A stretch of 64,000 nucleotides of DNA from Candidatus Hadersleviella danica (GTDB lineage: Bacteria; Chloroflexota; Anaerolineae; Promineifilales; Promineifilaceae): assembly GCA_016711405.1 (NCBI GenBank), contig JADJSZ010000047.1:42226-106225 (forward strand), written 5' to 3'. This document shows positions 24,501 to 34,160 of the stretch, in pieces (positions within the stretch are counted from its first letter, which is position 1; each line of letters starts with the position of its first letter). Under the pieces are notes generated by a model that searched no databases, was not told the origin of the DNA, and saw only the letters and a list, made by a program, of their open reading frames with translations. The position numbers and the translations under genes are program-made.

Positions 24501-27500
24501 AATGGAGCGGTATCGCGGCCATTTTCTAAACTGGATAGACACCCGCGATTTATCTGCCCTGCCCCCCAGCTATGTTTCCACTGTGGATAGCGGCAACTTG
24601 GCTGGCTCGCTCATCGCCCTCAAGCAGGGCTGTTTGGCCATGCCCCAGCAAACGGCGTGGCGTTGGGCCATGTGGCAGGGGCTGTTAGATGCACTGGCCT
24701 TGTTGGATGAGGCTCTTTTAACGGCCGAACAACCCCCTTCCCCCGCCCTGCACCACCATTTAACGCAGATGTGCGACCAAATCACGGCCGTGCAAAACGA
24801 CCCCACCCAATGGGCGCATGTCCTGCGCCACCTGCTGGCTGTCGAGCAACCCGCCCTTGCCACCCACCTCATCACCTTCGTCTCGGCCGACACTGAAGGG
24901 CTGTTAACGGCCGAGCAAATCCACACATGGCGCATCTACGCCGACCGCGTCCACGTCCATTTGCAAGGCATGGTGCGCGAATTCAATAGCCTGCTCCCGT
25001 GGGCGTTTCTCTTTAGCCAGCCCCCCGCCTCTTTGGTGCAAGCCAACGACTCCCCTGCCATCCAAGCGGCATGGCAAACCCTGCAAACCAACTTGCCGCT
25101 CACCCCACGCCTTGGCGAAATTGCGGGGCTGTGCCACCAAGGGCAAACAGCCCTCACCCAACTGCAAGCGTTGCTCCCCGCCACAGACAGCGAGGCCCAC
25201 GCATGGTGCGCCCAACTGGCCACCGCCTTGCAAGAAACCCGCCTGCACATCACCCCCCTCCTGCTCAGTTACGCCGATTTAGCCCAGCAATGCACCCGTT
25301 TTATCACGGAGATGGATTTTTGCTTCCTCTTTCACCCCCAGCGGGAGGTTTTCCACATTGGCTATAATCTGGCCAGCGGCCGTTTGGATGCCAACTATTA
25401 CGACCTGCTCGCCTCGGAATCGCGCATCGCCAGCCTCGTGGCCATCGCCCAAGACCAAGTGCCGCAAAGCCATTGGTTGCACCTCGGCCGTCCCCTTGCC
25501 GAACTACACGAAGGGCTGGCTCTGCTCTCGTGGAGCGGCACCATGTTCGAGTACCTCATGCCCCCCTGCTGATGCGGAGCTACGTGGGCACATTTCTAGA
25601 CCAAACCTACCACCGCATCGTCGCCCACCAAATTGCCTATGCGCAAAACCATGCCGTGCCGTGGGGCATCTCCGAATCGGGCTTTTACACCTTTGATAGC
25701 AACCAGAATTACCAATATCGGGCGTTTGGAGCGCCGGGGCTGGGCTTCAAGCGTGGCTTGGCTGACGATTTGGTCATCGCCCCCTATGCTTCCGTGCTGG
25801 CCTTGCCCTTTGCCCCGCAAGCTGTCAGCCAAAATCTGGCCCACCTAACCGAGTTGGGCATGATGGGGCGTTACGGCCTCTACGAAGCAATTGATTTTTC
25901 GCCGACACGGCTGGAACTGGGCGAGAAATCGGCCGTTGTCCGCTCCTACATGGCCCACCATCAGGGCATGGCCTTGTTGGCGCTGGTCAACTATTTAGAA
26001 GGGGAGCCGATGGTGGCGCGGTTCCACGCCGACCCCCAAATCCAGAGTGTGGAGTTGCTCCTGCAAGAGCAAGTGCCCGTGGCTTTGTCCGATAAACGGC
26101 CGCCCCAACCCGAAGACACGCTCGCCAGCACAGGCCAAGCGGCCGTCACCTTTGACCCGTGGGTCGTGCCCACAGATACGCCGATGCCGCTCGTCCACTT
26201 CCTCTCCAACGGCAACTTCCACACCTTGCTCACCAACGCAGGCGGTGGTTACAGCAGTTGGAACGAAACCACCCTAACCCGTTGGCGACCTGATACGACG
26301 CTGGACAATTGGGGGCAATGGCTCTATGTGCAAGATTTAGAGAGTGGCGCAGTTTGGTCAGCCGGCTTGCAACCCACGGCCGTCTCCCCCACCAACCATG
26401 AACTGCTCTTCCACCCCCACATGGTCGAATTGCGCCGCTACGACCAGCGCATCGCCCTCCAAATGAGCGTCACCATTGCCCCCGAGGACGACGTGGAAAT
26501 CAGGCACATCAACCTGACCAATGACAGTGACAAACCCCGCCGCCTGCGCCTGACCAGCTACGCCGAAGTGGTGCTGGGGCCAGCGGCGGCCGATGCCCGC
26601 CATCCCGCCTTTGCCAATTTGTTTGTGGAAAGCGAATACCTGCCCGAGTTAAACGGCCTGCTCTTCCGCCGTCGGCCGCGCTCCGCCAGCGAAAAGCCGA
26701 TTTATTTGCTCCACCAGTTGGTCATGGAGCAATCCCCCGCTCTGGGCGACAACGCAACCCGTGGCCACGAAAGCAACCGCGCCTACTTTTTGGGGCGCAA
26801 CCAGACATCTCGCCAGCCCGCCGCCCTTGCCCACGGCCTGAGCCAACATACAGGGGCGACGCTCGACCCCGTCATGTCGCTCAGCCAAGAGTTGACGCTG
26901 GCTCCCCACACTTCGGTGCGCTTGGCTTTTATCACCATCGCCACCCCTTCCCGCCGCCAAGCCATCGCGTGGGGCGGCCGTTACCAGCAATGGCTCTTGC
27001 TGGAGCGCACCTTTACCCGCGCCCGCAGTTTGGCCGAACAAGAGTTGCGCCAACTGGAGCTATCAACCCCGCAACTGGAGCAAATCCAGCGCGTCTTGTC
27101 GCTGTTGCTCTATCCGCATGGGCACGGCCGTGCCGAACCCGCCTTGTTGGCCAGCAACAGCAAAGGGCAATCTGGCCTGTGGGGCTTTGGCATTTCGGGC
27201 GATTACCCCATTTTGCTGGTGCAACTGCACCGCGAAGAAGATGGCGAACTGTTGCTGGAACTGCTCCGCGCCCACACCTATTGGCGGCGGCGCGATTTGC
27301 AAATTGATTTGGTCATCCTCAACCAGCAAGAATCAAATTATGGCCAAGAGGTGCAAGGGTTTATCTACCACCTCATCCACCGCACCCACAGCGAAAGCTG
27401 GCTCAATCGGCGGGGCGGCTTGTTTGTCTTGCGCGAAGACCAAATGGGGCTGGCCGACCGCATCCTGCTCAAAACGACGGCACGGGTGGTGCTGGATGGT

Positions 27501-30176
27501 TCGCGGGGCACGATGGGCGAACAGTTGGGGCACATGCTCAACCAGCCCACGCCATTGCCAGCCTTTGTGGCCACGGGCGGCGAAGGGCAGGGAAAAGGGG
27601 ACGAGGAACAGGAGGTCGGGTTGGCTCGGCCGACGGATTGGCAATTTGACAACGGTCTCGGCGGGTTTAGCGCGGATGGCAAGGAGTACCAAATCTATTT
27701 GCGGCCGCAAGAGAGCACACCCACCCCATGGATTAACGTGGTGGCCAACGAAGAAGTCGGCTTCATCGCATCCGAGACGGGCGGCGGGTTTACATGGGCA
27801 GTCAACAGTGGCGAAAATCGCCTGACGACGTGGCGCAACGACCCTGTCAGCGACGTGCCCAGCGAAGCGCTTTACCTGCGCGACGAAGAAACGGCCGAAA
27901 TCTGGTCGCCCACCCCCCAACCCGCCCCGGCCGATGCCCCCTATCTGGTGCGCCACGGGGCGGGCTACACCATTTTTGAGCATCAGAGCCACAGCCTGCA
28001 CCAAGAAACGCGCCTGTTTGTCGCCCCCGAGTCGCCCGTCAAAATTATCGAGGTGCGGCTGGAAAACAAATTGACCCGGCCGCGCCGCCTGACGCTGACC
28101 CTCTACGCCGAATGGGTGCTGGGCACAAACCGCGCCACCACCGAACCCTATCTCATCCCCAGCTACAACAGCGAACGATACGCCCTGCTGGCGCGGAACC
28201 CCTATAACACCGAGTTTGGAGAGCGAGTGGCATTTGTGGCCGCTTCTAAATCTTTACATGGCTTCACAACCGATAGGGCGGAGTTTATCGGCCGTTTGGG
28301 GGAGTTGCGCCAGCCGGCCGCGCTGGGGCGCATTGGCCTGAACAGCCATGTGGGGGCGGGCAGGGATAGCTGTGCGGTCTTGCAACTCCATTTTGATTTG
28401 CCGCCCGAGGGAACCGAAACTGTCTATTTTCTGGTGGGGCAAGGGGCGAATGAGGGGGAAACGTTGGCATTGTTGGAGCAGTTTCAGGGCGAGGGGGAGG
28501 GGAACATGGCGGCCGTGTGGGACAACGTGCAAACCCTGTGGGATGGCCTGCTGGGAACAGTGACGGTGAAAACACCCGATCCCGCCCTGAATTTGATGCT
28601 CAATCGCTGGCTGTTGTACCAAACAGTCGCGTGCAGGTTATGGGGGCGTTCCGCGCTCTATCAATCAAGCGGGGCATATGGCTTCCGCGACCAGTTGCAA
28701 GATGTGCTGGCCCTTTTCCACACCTGCCCCGATTTGGCGCGGGCACACATTCTCCGCGCCGCCCAACACCAATTCGACACAGGCGATGTGTTGCATTGGT
28801 GGCATCCCCCCACAGGGCGCGGGGTACGCACGCGCATCAGCGACGATTTGCTGTGGTTGCCCTATGTCACGGCCGCCTATGTGGCCAGCACAGGCGACGA
28901 GACCATTTTGATGGAGAAAATCCCCTTCTTACTGGGCGCACCACTGGCCAAGGGCGAAGAAGAACGGTATGGCTTTTACGAGACGAGCAGTGAACAACAC
29001 ACCCTCCTCGAGCATTGCCGCCGCGCCCTACTCAAGGGGTGTACAACGGGGCAACACGGCCTGCCGCTCATGGGTGGCGGCGATTGGAACGACGGCATGA
29101 ATCGGGTGGGCATTGAAGGGCGCGGCGAAAGCGTGTGGCTGGGCTGGTTCCTCTACAAAACGCTCAATAATTTTGCCGCTTTGTGCGAGCGGGTGGGCAC
29201 GGCCGGCGCAGATGGGTATCGCCAGCAAGCTGTGGCGTACCAACAGGCCATCGAGCAACACGGCTGGGATGGGGAGTGGTATCGCCGCGCTTTTGATGAT
29301 GATGGGGCGGTGTTGGGGTCGGCGCAAAATCAGGAGTGCCAAATTGATGGGATTGCCCAAGCGTGGGGGGTGCTTTCGGGTGCGGCCGACCCTACACGGG
29401 CGCAACGGGCGATGATTTCGAGCTACGACAGGCTTGTGCTGGAGCAGGAGCGGCTGGTGCTGTTGCTCACGCCGCCGTTTGATAAAACATCCCGCGACCC
29501 CGGCTATATCAAGGGCTATTTGCCGGGCATTCGCGAAAATGGCGGCCAATATACGCACGCCGCCCTGTGGACGGCGTGGGCGTTTGCGGAGCTAGGGCAG
29601 GGGGATGTGGCGCACAGCTTGTTTGCCTTGCTGAACCCGATTAGCCACGGGGACACGGCCGCTAAGGTGGCGCAATATAAGGTGGAGCCATATGTGTTGG
29701 CGGCCGATGTGTATGGGGTGGCTCCCAATGTGGGGCGGGGGGGCTGGACGTGGTATACGGGGTCGGCGGGCTGGATGTGGCGGCTGGGGGTGGAGGGGAT
29801 TTTGGGCTTGCGCAAGGGGGGGGAAACGTTGGTTATCGCGCCGTGTATTCCTGCCAAGTGGGATGGGTTTGAGGTGGTGGTGAAGCACGGCCGTGCCACC
29901 TACCACATTGTCGTGAAAAACTCAGGGGATTTCCAGCTAGTATCGCTGGATGGGGAGGCGTTGCCCAGCCCATCTATTCCGCTGGTGGATGATGGGCAAG
30001 TCCATGAGGGCGTTGGGGGGAGGGGGGGCCCCGGGGGGGGGGCCGGGTTTTGGGGGGGGGGCCCCCGGGGGGGGGGGGGGGGGGTGGGTGGGGGGGGGGA
30101 AAAGGGGCGGGGAACCCAGCCCAGCTATCCGCGGGTGGTTGCGGCGGGGGGGGGGGGCCAACCCAGATGCCGATGA
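21494..30176 (+). CDS. ndvB: cyclic beta-1,2-glucan synthase-like giant enzyme (NdvB/ChvB type), two frameshifts
   Basis: Roughly 2,850-2,890 residues, the usual size for NdvB. The order is as follows. An N-terminal helical region has AAEWLLDNFYIVQQTQRQVE. A GT84 domain with several spans contains IITLDADTILPREGANRLIG (the D-x-D-type nucleotide-sugar site) and MRRAQRWVRGDWQLLPWLLP (the R/Q-x-x-R-W). A glucoamylase-like block has GFYTFDSNQNYQYRAFGAPG and SYMAHHQGMALLAL. Two beta-sandwich domains follow, then a GH94 phosphorylase-like barrel with SSGAYGFRDQLQDVLALFHT and GGGDWNDGMNRVGIEG, whose aspartate is the general acid. Frame breaks lie near 22405 (GGGC run) and 25558-25566 (C6 run), and the 3' end is lost in a G-rich block. 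The start is uncertain (21494 is TTG). The enzyme would make and trim a cyclic or linear beta-1,2-glucan from UDP-glucose at the membrane. Confidence 0.87.
30012..30165. other. near-pure G block at the end of the glucan synthase gene
   Basis: Runs of up to about 19 G are interrupted by CCCC, TTTT and AAAA. They begin abruptly inside the last codons of the GH94 frame and end near GCCAACCCAGATGCC. No biological coding or repeat logic is visible. It most resembles a low-quality base-call region (G miscalls), although a true G-quadruplex tract cannot be excluded. Confidence 0.6.
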
Positions 30177-30337
30177 TAGTGGTGAACCGCCTGTTGGTTC
30201 GCCAAGGCAGTGCCAATTCCCACAGCCTCAACCACCTCTTTTCTGACTTGCATTAGCCTGACAACAAGATAACTTGTATCATACAAGCCTGTTTTAGTAG
30301 CTTATTTGCAAATTTGCACCACCACCTTGAGGGCAGT
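30166..30337. promoter_or_regulatory. spacer before the alpha/beta hydrolase gene
   Basis: AT-richer than its surroundings, with CTTGTATCATACAAG (an imperfect palindrome, about 30271-30285) and TTTGCAAATTTGCA. These could be a promoter/operator zone. No convincing -35/-10 pair is identified. The true end of the glucan synthase gene may also lie here. Confidence 0.3.
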
Positions 30338-31108
30338 ATGGCAAACTGGAAAGCGAGCGACGGGTCGCTCATCAATTTTGAACTACATGGGGATAGCGCA
30401 GGCAAAGAGACGCTGTTGCTCTTACCCGGACTATTGGGTTCCATCACGACGCAATGGCGGCCGTTCCTTGCCCAACTCGAAAACGTCTTCCGCGTCGTCC
30501 TCATGGATTATCGCGGCCACGGCCACTCCGAAAACAACGCCACCAAACTAGACTCCAACCAAATGGTCGAAGACATGTTGGGGCTGATGGATTCGGTCGG
30601 GGCGCGCACCTTTCATGTGGCGGGCTACAGCTTGGGCGGCTACTTGGGGCTGATTCTCGCCCTGAACGCCCCCAATCGCGTCCACACCTTGCTCATGCAC
30701 GGCTCTAAATTTTATTGGACCAAAGAGACTGTCGAGTCCATGAAGGAACAACTCGACCCCGACATTTTGGCCAAAAAAGTGCCTACCTATGCCAACCAAC
30801 TCGCCCAAGAGCATGGCGGCGGCCGTTGGCGCGCCCTCGTCCGCCAATCGGCCGATTTGGTGGCGGGCTTCTCCCAAAAAGGGCTAACCGAGGGCATGGT
30901 CGCTCGGCTCCAAACGCCCATGCTCATCAGCGTGGGGGACAAAGATGAGATGGTGAAACTGCCCGAAGCCCACCGCCTGAGCACCATTTTACCCAATGCG
31001 GGTCTGCTCGTTCTGCCCAACACCAAACACTCCTTCGCCACCGTTCAACCCATCCCTCTCCTGCCCATGATGCAGGCCTTTCACAGGTCAGCCACCTCAA
31101 GAAGATAG
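30338..31108 (+). CDS. alpha/beta-hydrolase
   Basis: 256 residues. LLLLPGLLGSITTQWRPFLA forms the oxyanion-hole strand, VVLMDYRGHGHSEN the next. FHVAGYSLGGYLGLILALNA contains the nucleophile elbow G-Y-S-L-G (about residue 94). ISVGDKDEMVKLPEAH supplies the acid Asp, and LPNTKHSFATVQP the catalytic His. The triad is complete. The fold fits esterases, lactonases or haloalkane-type enzymes; the substrate is unknown. Cytosolic, no signal peptide. The C-terminal SATSRR runs into the ATAGAAAGTACGAA repeat. The ATG at 30338 is chosen because the earlier in-frame codons are spacer-like. Confidence 0.88.
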   Translation: MANWKASDGSLINFELHGDSAGKETLLLLPGLLGSITTQWRPFLAQLENVFRVVLMDYRGHGHSENNATKLDSNQMVEDMLGLMDSVGARTFHVAGYSLGGYLGLILALNAPNRVHTLLMHGSKFYWTKETVESMKEQLDPDILAKKVPTYANQLAQEHGGGRWRALVRQSADLVAGFSQKGLTEGMVARLQTPMLISVGDKDEMVKLPEAHRLSTILPNAGLLVLPNTKHSFATVQPIPLLPMMQAFHRSATSRR

Positions 31109-31190
31109 AAAGTACGAATTACGAAGTACGAAATTACTCGAGATGCATCGTATTTCGCAATTCGTCCTTCGTACTTCGTAATCCCCCCCC
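31106..31190. repeat. stutter hairpin, AGTACGAATTACGAA family
   Basis: Left arm AAAGTACGAATTACGAAGTA and CGAAAT (31110-31133); right arm ATTTCGCAATTCGTCCTTCG and TACTTCGTAAT (31151-31181). It fills the whole spacer between the hydrolase and the PIG-L gene. Confidence 0.65.
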
Positions 31191-31194
31191 TCCC

Positions 31195-32034
31195 ATGCCC
31201 CCTAAACGTCTCCTTGCCATTCTCGCCCACCCCGATGATGAATCGTTCGGCCCCGGCGGAACCCTCTCGCGCTATGCTTCGGCGGGTGTCGAAGTCCACA
31301 TTGCCATTGCCACCGATGGCGCGGCCGGCTCCGTGGCCGAAGGGCACGAAGAATCCCACGCCAATTTGGTGGAAGTCCGAGCCAAGGAGTTGGACGCGGC
31401 CGTGGCCATCCTCGGCGCCACCCTGCACAGGCTCAACTACCGCGATTCGGGTATGACGGGCGACCCCGCCAACGCACACCCCGAGGCGTTTATTAACGCC
31501 GACATGGGGGAAGCCATCGGCCGTGTTGTGCGCCTTATCCGCGAGGTACGGCCGCATGTGGTCATCACCCACGACGAAACGGGCGGCTACTACCACCCCG
31601 ACCACATTATGTGTTGGAAAGTGGTGACACCCGCCTTCCACGCCGCAGGCGACCCCAGCCAATACCCCGAAGCGGGCGCACCCCATCAACCCCTCCGCCT
31701 CTATTACACAGCCATGCCCAAGCGGTGGATTCAATTTTTCTCGTTGATGATGCGCTTGCGGGGCCAAGACCCCAGCCAAGCAGGGCGCAACAAAGACATT
31801 GATTTGACCAAGTTGGGGATGCCCGATGAGCGCATCCACGCCCGCATAGACATTCGCCCCACATGGGAAGTGAAGCAACGCGCCAGTGCCGAACACGCCT
31901 CGCAAGGGGGGGGCGGCTTTGCCCGCTACTTGCCCCGCCCGATGGCCAAATGGCTCCTCGGCCGCGAACTCTTCATGCGCGCCCACCCCCCCGCCCCCAA
32001 CGGCTGGCGGGAACACGATTTATTCAGTGGTTAG
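31195..32034 (+). CDS. PIG-L-family N-acetylglucosamine deacetylase
   Basis: 280 residues. LLAILAHPDDESFGPGGTLS contains AHPDDE (about residues 11-16), the zinc-binding and catalytic motif of PIG-L/MshB enzymes. VVITHDETGGYYHPDHIMCW gives the third metal ligand in HPDH. These enzymes remove acetyl from GlcNAc-linked lipids, mycothiol or bacillithiol precursors, or teicoplanin-like compounds. With no thiol-ligase genes nearby the substrate is open. The C-terminal segment LPRPMAKWLLGRELFMRAHP is the family's usual helix. Cytosolic. The start is preceded by a C-rich tract without a Shine-Dalgarno. Confidence 0.92.
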   Translation: MPPKRLLAILAHPDDESFGPGGTLSRYASAGVEVHIAIATDGAAGSVAEGHEESHANLVEVRAKELDAAVAILGATLHRLNYRDSGMTGDPANAHPEAFINADMGEAIGRVVRLIREVRPHVVITHDETGGYYHPDHIMCWKVVTPAFHAAGDPSQYPEAGAPHQPLRLYYTAMPKRWIQFFSLMMRLRGQDPSQAGRNKDIDLTKLGMPDERIHARIDIRPTWEVKQRASAEHASQGGGGFARYLPRPMAKWLLGRELFMRAHPPAPNGWREHDLFSG

Positions 32035-32098
32035 TGGTTAGTGACGAGTGATTCGTTACTCGTTATTCCGCAATCCAAAATCCGCAATCCCCAATTCC
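32024..32098. repeat. joined half-elements (GTGGTTAGTGG, TTACTCGTTATT, CCGCAATCC words)
   Basis: AGTGGTTAGTGGTTAGTG is followed by ACGAGTGATTCGTTACTCGT, itself a small hairpin, and CCGCAATCCAAAATCCGCAA. Three word families lie in one 75-base spacer up to the next ATG. Confidence 0.55.
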
Positions 32099-32100
32099 CC

Positions 32101-33048
32101 ATGTCCCTCTTCCGTCGCACCATCCGCTTTGTCCTTGCGGGCACGGCCGTATTGATGGCCGTTTTATCCGCCATCGCCCTGTTTGTCGCCCGCCTCATCA
32201 CCGCCCCACCCCGCGAAAAGGTGTGGGCAACCCCCAGTGATTTAGGACTGGCCTTTGAACCCATTGAATTCCCCGCCCGCGACGATGCGGTGCGCCTTTC
32301 GGGCTGGTTTGTGCCCGCCAAAGTGGGGCTGGCTCCTACCGTGGTGGTGGTGCATGGCTGGTTGTGGAACCGGTTGGGGAGTACGGGGGAAGGATTTGTG
32401 GCCAATGTGACCCACGGCGGCAAGGTGGATTTGCTCCGCCTGACCCAAGCGTTGCACCGGGCAGGCTACCATGTGGTGCAATACGACGGCCGTAACCACG
32501 GCCAGAGTGCCAGCCACGGCCCCGTCACCTTTGGTTATATGGAAGCCAACGACTTGCTGGGTTGTCTCGACTATTTGGCCAAACGGCCGGATGTAGACCA
32601 ACATGGGCTGGGGGTGGTGGGCTTTTCGATGGGGGCTAACACCGCCTTGTACGCACTGGCGCGGACAACGGCCGTGCGGGCGGCCGTGCTTGTCCAGCCA
32701 ACCAGCATCGCCCATTTTCAACAGCGGTTTACGCGCTACATGGTTGGGCCGCTGGCACGGCCGCTCAACGCCCTCATTCACTTTTTCGTGCAACGCTTGG
32801 GTGGGGTTCCGCTCCACGCCCTCGACCCGCTGACGATTGCCCCCGCCACGGGGCACACGCCCCTGCTGTTTATCCAAGGGGAGGGCGACCCGTGGGGCAG
32901 TGTGGACAATGTGGCGCACATCGCTATGGAAGCACCGGGCACGGTGGCCACGCTTTGGGTAGATGCCAAAGACCGCTTTGCAGGCTACCAATACCCCATC
33001 GAACACCCCGAGTTGATTACCTCGTTTTTGGGCGACTACCTCAAGTGA
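32101..33048 (+). CDS. membrane-anchored alpha/beta-hydrolase (peptidase S9-like)
   Basis: 316 residues. RRTIRFVLAGTAVLMAVLSA is an N-terminal span or uncleaved signal. VVVVHGWLWNRLGS is the oxyanion strand, VVQYDGRNHGQSASHG the next, and LGVVGFSMGANTALYAL the nucleophile elbow G-F-S-M-G. The acid is in FIQGEGDPWGS. The position where the family has His reads AKDRFAGYQYPIEHP, with Asp instead, so either the histidine is EHP a few residues later or the enzyme is impaired. Probably a lipase/esterase or acyl-transfer enzyme at the cytoplasmic membrane. Follows PIG-L on the same strand. Confidence 0.83.
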   Translation: MSLFRRTIRFVLAGTAVLMAVLSAIALFVARLITAPPREKVWATPSDLGLAFEPIEFPARDDAVRLSGWFVPAKVGLAPTVVVVHGWLWNRLGSTGEGFVANVTHGGKVDLLRLTQALHRAGYHVVQYDGRNHGQSASHGPVTFGYMEANDLLGCLDYLAKRPDVDQHGLGVVGFSMGANTALYALARTTAVRAAVLVQPTSIAHFQQRFTRYMVGPLARPLNALIHFFVQRLGGVPLHALDPLTIAPATGHTPLLFIQGEGDPWGSVDNVAHIAMEAPGTVATLWVDAKDRFAGYQYPIEHPELITSFLGDYLK

Positions 33049-33110
33049 AGTGCTGAGTGCTGAGTGATTGTACTCAGCACTCAGCACTTTCAACTCAGCA
33101 CTCAGTAGAG
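33045..33110. repeat. stutter hairpin, AGTGCTGAGTGCTGAGT family
   Basis: AGTGCTGAGTGCTGAGTGAT then TACTCAGCACTCAGCACTTT and CAACTCAGCACTCAG. It lies between convergent genes and overlaps the end of lplA, so both transcripts end in the same structure. Copies at 39000 and 48885; half copies at 1770 and 7805. Confidence 0.7.
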
Positions 33111-34082
33111 CAAGCCAACGAGTTCCTCTTGGCTGACGGTGCCGACGTAATCGGTGAGGGTGTGTTGGGCGAGCACGGCCGCTAACGCCTCTGGCTCGTA
33201 GCGCACCCCCACCAAACTGCTGGTCAGCTCGCTCATCTCCCGCCGACTGGGGAAGTTGCCGAAAAGGGAGAGTTCCTGCACCAACCCCCGCTCCACCCAC
33301 AAGCGCACATCGTATTTCACCGCCCCCAGTTGGCCGCTTTTTTGCACGTTGAACTTGGGCGATGCCCCATAGTTCCACTCCCATGCGCCGTACCGCTCGG
33401 CCGCTAATTGGTGGATGGCCTGCCAGTCAGCGGCCGTGAGAGGGTATTCCTGCACCCCGCCTGCCCCAAAAATCTCCTCTAAAATCGCCTCGCGCAACTG
33501 CGCCAGCGTCAGTTCGGGCACAAAATCGGTCACATTGGCCACAAAGTTGCGGATAGATTGCACCGCCTTCGATTCGATTTGCACTTGGCGCGGATTAAGC
33601 GCTTTGAGCATCTCCCCCAAGTCGGTGTTGACCAGAATGGTGCCGTGGCTGAACATGCGCTGGCTGGTGGCGTATTGGGCGTTGCCCGATATTTTTTTGC
33701 CATGCACGAAGATGTCGCTGGTGCCGTGCAGTTGGGCGGGCAGGCCGAGCTTGTTCAGCACGGCCGTCACAGGAGCGGTAAAACGGCCGAAGTTATGGAA
33801 ATTCTCACGGCCGCTGGTGGCAAAGCTAAAGTTGAGGTTGCCCAAATCGTGGTAGACAGCCCCGCCGCCCGAAAGCCGGCGCACGACGTGAATGCCTTGC
33901 TCGCGCACATAATCGGGGTCTATTTCTTCGAGGGTGTTTTGGTTGCGGCCGATAATGACCGCTGGCGCGTTCACGTAAAAGAGCAAAATTGGCTCTTCGG
34001 TGGGCACATGGCGCAACACATACTCTTCCAAAGCCAAGTTCAAGCGAGGGTCGTTGTTGGTGGGGTTGTCGATGTATAGCAT
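33102..34082 (-). CDS. lplA: lipoate-protein ligase A
   Basis: 327 residues. ILLFYVNAPAVIIGRNQNTL and VRRLSGGGAVYHDLGNLNFS hold the conserved R-R-x-S/T-G-G-G-A-V-x-H-D lipoyl-AMP-binding loop. IFVHGKKISGNAQYATSQRM contains the catalytic lysine in G-K-K-I-x-G-x-A. The C-terminal accessory domain (YGASPKFNVQKSGQLGAVKY onwards) is present, so it should be the full LplA that activates free lipoate with ATP and attaches it to the E2 subunits and GcvH. Minus strand, convergent with the hydrolase. ATG at 34082, leader made of CAGCAATTCAGC repeats. Confidence 0.94.
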   Translation of the reverse strand: MLYIDNPTNNDPRLNLALEEYVLRHVPTEEPILLFYVNAPAVIIGRNQNTLEEIDPDYVREQGIHVVRRLSGGGAVYHDLGNLNFSFATSGRENFHNFGRFTAPVTAVLNKLGLPAQLHGTSDIFVHGKKISGNAQYATSQRMFSHGTILVNTDLGEMLKALNPRQVQIESKAVQSIRNFVANVTDFVPELTLAQLREAILEEIFGAGGVQEYPLTAADWQAIHQLAAERYGAWEWNYGASPKFNVQKSGQLGAVKYDVRLWVERGLVQELSLFGNFPSRREMSELTSSLVGVRYEPEALAAVLAQHTLTDYVGTVSQEELVGLLY

Positions 34083-34083
34083 G

Positions 34084-34160
34084 GGTAGGAATTCAGCTTG
34101 TCAGCAATTCAGCCAGTCAGCGGTTCAGCTCGTCAGTCTCTCCTCTGCGCCTCCGCCCCT
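34084..34160. repeat. TCAGCAATTCAGC word repeats between lplA and transporter
   Basis: AATTCAGCTTGTCAGCAATT, CAGCCAGTCAGCGGTTCAGC and TCGTCAGTCTCTCC. Only one arm is present. The transporter gene's last codons (EERLTS) are encoded here. Confidence 0.5.

Noticed and set aside
30012..30165. Regulatory G-quadruplex region
   Set aside because: The block interrupts a conserved coding frame and has no consistent period; sequencing artefact is simpler.
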